A stretch of 8,933 nt of DNA from JAIBBG01 sp031417525 (GTDB lineage Bacteria > Bacteroidota > Bacteroidia > Flavobacteriales_D > Sanyastnellaceae). This document shows positions 7,041 through 8,933 of the stretch, in pieces; position 1 is the stretch's first letter, and every line of letters begins with the position of its first letter. The notes beneath the pieces were generated by a model, which made no database searches, was not told where the DNA came from, and was given only the letters and a program-made list of their open reading frames with translations. A program made the position numbers and the translations under genes. The stretch is taken from the NCBI GenBank assembly GCA_031417525.1, contig JANOVT010000293.1:1-8933 (forward strand), in the 5' to 3' direction.

Positions 7041-7066
7041 GTCATGGTGAGCCTGTCGAACCATTC
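7041..7066 (+). repeat. Repeat core, inner right arm
   Basis: This is the exact inverted partner of 6943-6968, containing GTGAGCCTGTCGAACCAT. It has the CCTG variant of the core rather than the CTTG variant found in the window-start copy. It is not followed by the CAATTATTGGTCAAA tail seen in the longer copies. Confidence 0.85.
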
Positions 7067-7115
7067 TTATAATGCCACGTATTCTTTTCAATCCTGACGT
7101 GGCCTTGAACCAAGT

Positions 7116-7196
7116 TGTCAATAGCGAGTTATGTTATAGTGAGATTGTCGAACTACGAACCATTTAGAATTTTATGGTCAAATCTTTCCGATAGTC
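7116..7196 (+). repeat. Dispersed intergenic repeat, copy 3 (long form), outer right arm
   Basis: It contains TTGTCGAACTACGAACCAT, identical to the reverse complement of copy 2, and the extra internal unit (TATAGTGAGATTGTCG) that copy 1 lacks. The tail ATGGTCAAATCTTTCCGATAGTC matches the end of copy 1 with small changes. It ends 57 nt before the downstream start codon, so it may form part of that gene's upstream region. Confidence 0.75.
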
Positions 7197-7253
7197 AATT
7201 ATTTTTTTCATTGCCGATTACAAGTCACTTTTTTGTTGTTTATTCGTAACAGA

Positions 7254-8933
7254 ATGCACCACGTTCAAAGTCTGAAATCGGCAATCGTTTTTCTGTTTCT
7301 GATAAACAGCAATATGTGCTTTGCACAATTCACAAATGTATCGGGTGAAAATAATATCACAGTTGGTGGCATCGAAGGGATGTATGGTAATGGAGTCAGT
7401 CTTTACGATTTCAATAAGGACGGATGGGATGATCTGACTTTTTGCACCAAAGGAGATGGCGTACACACTTACATCAACAACGGCGATCAATTCATAGAAA
7501 CAAATCTGATTGAGCCAATTCAGGGTGACATCAAACAAGCAAATTGGGTTGATTTTGACAATGATGGTGATGCTGATTTTTTCTGTACGATCTATGGCGG
7601 TAGTTGCAAATTGTTTCGCAATGAAAACGATGGTGTCTTCCTGAATATTACAGATAGTCTTTATCTGCCAACAATAACAGGAATGTCATTCGGCGCTGCA
7701 TGGGCTGACTATGACCGCGATGGATTTCTGGATGTCTATGTTGCCAATTATGATTTTATACTTCCCGCCGCAACAACGAATTGGTTATTCCACAACAATG
7801 GAATGGGAGCATTCGAGGAGGTAGCAACTATCAATGGCGCTGATAATGGATACCGCGCCACATTCCAACCCGCTTGGGTAGATCTCGATAATGACCTGTA
7901 TCCGGACCTTTATGTCATTAACGACAAGTATCACGGGAATACTTTTTATCACAACGCAGTAAATGGTTTCATCGACCTTAGTGAGGAACTTGAACTCGAT
8001 ATGGAGATGGAATCCATGTCTAATTCATGGTCAGATTTTGACAACGATCTCGATTTAGATGTCTATATCTCGAATACAACGGAAGGCAATAAACTCATGC
8101 GGAATAATGGTGACGATTTTGCGGATATTGCCGTTGAAGCCGGTGTCGAAGTGAGTAGTGTTTGCTGGAGTGCATTATGGATAGATTATGATCACAATGA
8201 CCAGGAAGATTTGCATGTCGCTACGAATTCTCAGATGGTCAACAACAATGCGAATATTCTTTTTCGTCAGGTGGATGCAGATAGTTTTTATGAAAGTACA
8301 ATACAAGGCGACAATGCAGGAGTGATTGCAAGTGCAATGGGCGACATAAACAACGACGGCTACATTGATTTTGTTGAAATGGAGCAATATCCGTTGGGCA
8401 TCAGCATATTTCAGAATGACGGAGGCGCGAATCACTGGCTCAAAATTTCACTGGAGGGTGTTGTCAGTAATCGGGATGGAGTAGGAGCCAACATTTCTTT
8501 TTTTATAAATGGCGAACATCTGATTCGTCCTACTTTTTGTGGTGAAGGATTTTTGACCCAGAATTCACAATATGAAATTTTGAGTTGCGGAAATAGTTTG
8601 TTGGTAGATTCTCTTTTTGTTCAATGGCCATCAGGCTGGATAGATAGATTCTACAGCATCAGCTCCGATCAATTGCTTGAAATTAAAGAAGGTGAAACAT
8701 TTTTCGCTGATATCATAAATGTATCAGGGAATGAAATATGTCCGGGTGATTCTGTTTTGCTTTTTGCAGATTGTGATGGCCAATTCACATGGAATGATGG
8801 GAACTATCAACCATACCGTTCTGTGTATGACCCCGGTGTTTACGAAATTATAGTATTGAATGAGTTTGGATTGACGACCAGCGCCAGTATCGACGTAGTG
8901 CAATATGAACTACCTGCCATCGAGTGGTTGTCA
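7254..8933 (+). CDS. Secreted FG-GAP/VCBS propeller and ASPIC/UnbV protein, partial at 3' end
   Basis: The frame is open from ATG 7254 to the window edge, giving 560 visible residues. A signal peptide ends at about Ala24 (CFA|QF); the mature protein opens with QFTNVS, exactly as its upstream neighbour does. Calcium-loop-like motifs occur at 52, 100, 152, 210, 261, 311 and 364, again about 50 apart. Three are degraded: DLDNDLYPD at 210, DFDNDLDLD at 261 and DYDHNDQED at 311. The ASPIC/UnbV domain covers about 403-480 (SNRDGVGA, FCGEGF, QWPSGWIDR). An Ig-like segment follows (about 482-550, with PGVYEIIVLNEFG). Similarity to the upstream protein continues up to the window edge, so SprB-like repeats and a T9SS tail are expected beyond it, though this is not seen. 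It is a diverged tandem paralogue, with its own upstream region beyond a terminator-like hairpin. Confidence 0.93.
   Translation, partial: MHHVQSLKSAIVFLFLINSNMCFAQFTNVSGENNITVGGIEGMYGNGVSLYDFNKDGWDDLTFCTKGDGVHTYINNGDQFIETNLIEPIQGDIKQANWVDFDNDGDADFFCTIYGGSCKLFRNENDGVFLNITDSLYLPTITGMSFGAAWADYDRDGFLDVYVANYDFILPAATTNWLFHNNGMGAFEEVATINGADNGYRATFQPAWVDLDNDLYPDLYVINDKYHGNTFYHNAVNGFIDLSEELELDMEMESMSNSWSDFDNDLDLDVYISNTTEGNKLMRNNGDDFADIAVEAGVEVSSVCWSALWIDYDHNDQEDLHVATNSQMVNNNANILFRQVDADSFYESTIQGDNAGVIASAMGDINNDGYIDFVEMEQYPLGISIFQNDGGANHWLKISLEGVVSNRDGVGANISFFINGEHLIRPTFCGEGFLTQNSQYEILSCGNSLLVDSLFVQWPSGWIDRFYSISSDQLLEIKEGETFFADIINVSGNEICPGDSVLLFADCDGQFTWNDGNYQPYRSVYDPGVYEIIVLNEFGLTTSASIDVVQYELPAIEWLS

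Larger units (their letters stand above)
6696..7253. other. Gene-free region built as a nested palindrome
   Basis: No convincing gene is present in these 558 bases. From outside to inside they contain outer inverted arms (6725-6804 and 7116-7196), inner inverted arms (6943-6968 and 7041-7066), and a strong central hairpin (6988-7020). A degenerate core, TGTCATGGCGAGTGTAAC, lies near 6868-6885. The remaining bases, roughly 6890-6942 and 7067-7115, show nothing I recognise. Confidence 0.85.

Noticed and set aside
6725..7196. CRISPR array or insertion sequence
   Set aside because: The repeats are inverted and irregularly spaced with no uniform spacers, and no transposase frame lies between the arms.

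Overview
The window looks like chromosomal DNA from a member of the Bacteroidota, probably a flavobacteria-like lineage. The evidence is a C-terminal type IX secretion (T9SS) sorting domain on a large secreted protein, SprB-like repeats, a TAnnTTTG-type -7 box directly before a start codon, little sign of Shine-Dalgarno sequences, and moderately AT-rich DNA. All six genes lie on the + strand. Genus cannot be told from the sequence.

Layout. Positions 1-220 are non-coding: one copy of a dispersed repeat (17-88), then an AACTCYG-type heptad array ending in a -7 box. Positions 221-2458 are a tight cluster, probably one operon: peptide deformylase (def), a small lipoprotein with TPR-like helices, and an AlkB-type membrane di-iron hydroxylase with a GTG start. 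Positions 2459-2874 are non-coding and rich in inverted repeats, including a perfect 29-bp palindrome arm pair; a second heptad-plus--7-box module precedes an acyltransferase-3 family membrane protein (2875-3882). After a 95-nt gap comes a 905-residue secreted protein (3978-6695): signal peptide, seven-bladed FG-GAP/VCBS propeller, ASPIC/UnbV domain, Ig-like and SprB-like repeats, and T9SS tail.

Positions 6696-7253 hold no gene but a striking nested palindrome: about 80-bp outer inverted arms, 26-bp perfect inner arms, and a very strong GC-rich hairpin flanked by A and T runs at the centre. The outer arms are copies of the repeat at the window start. Beyond this lies a second propeller-ASPIC/UnbV gene (7254 to the window edge), a clear diverged paralogue of the first and cut off by the window end.

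How the genes relate. def, the lipoprotein and the hydroxylase are likely co-transcribed, but no pathway links them obviously. The acyltransferase and the two propeller proteins act at or beyond the cell envelope. The two propeller proteins are probably surface-displayed or released, calcium-binding, adhesion-like products. No complete undescribed multi-gene system can be claimed; the most unusual material is the repeat architecture between genes and the paired propeller proteins.
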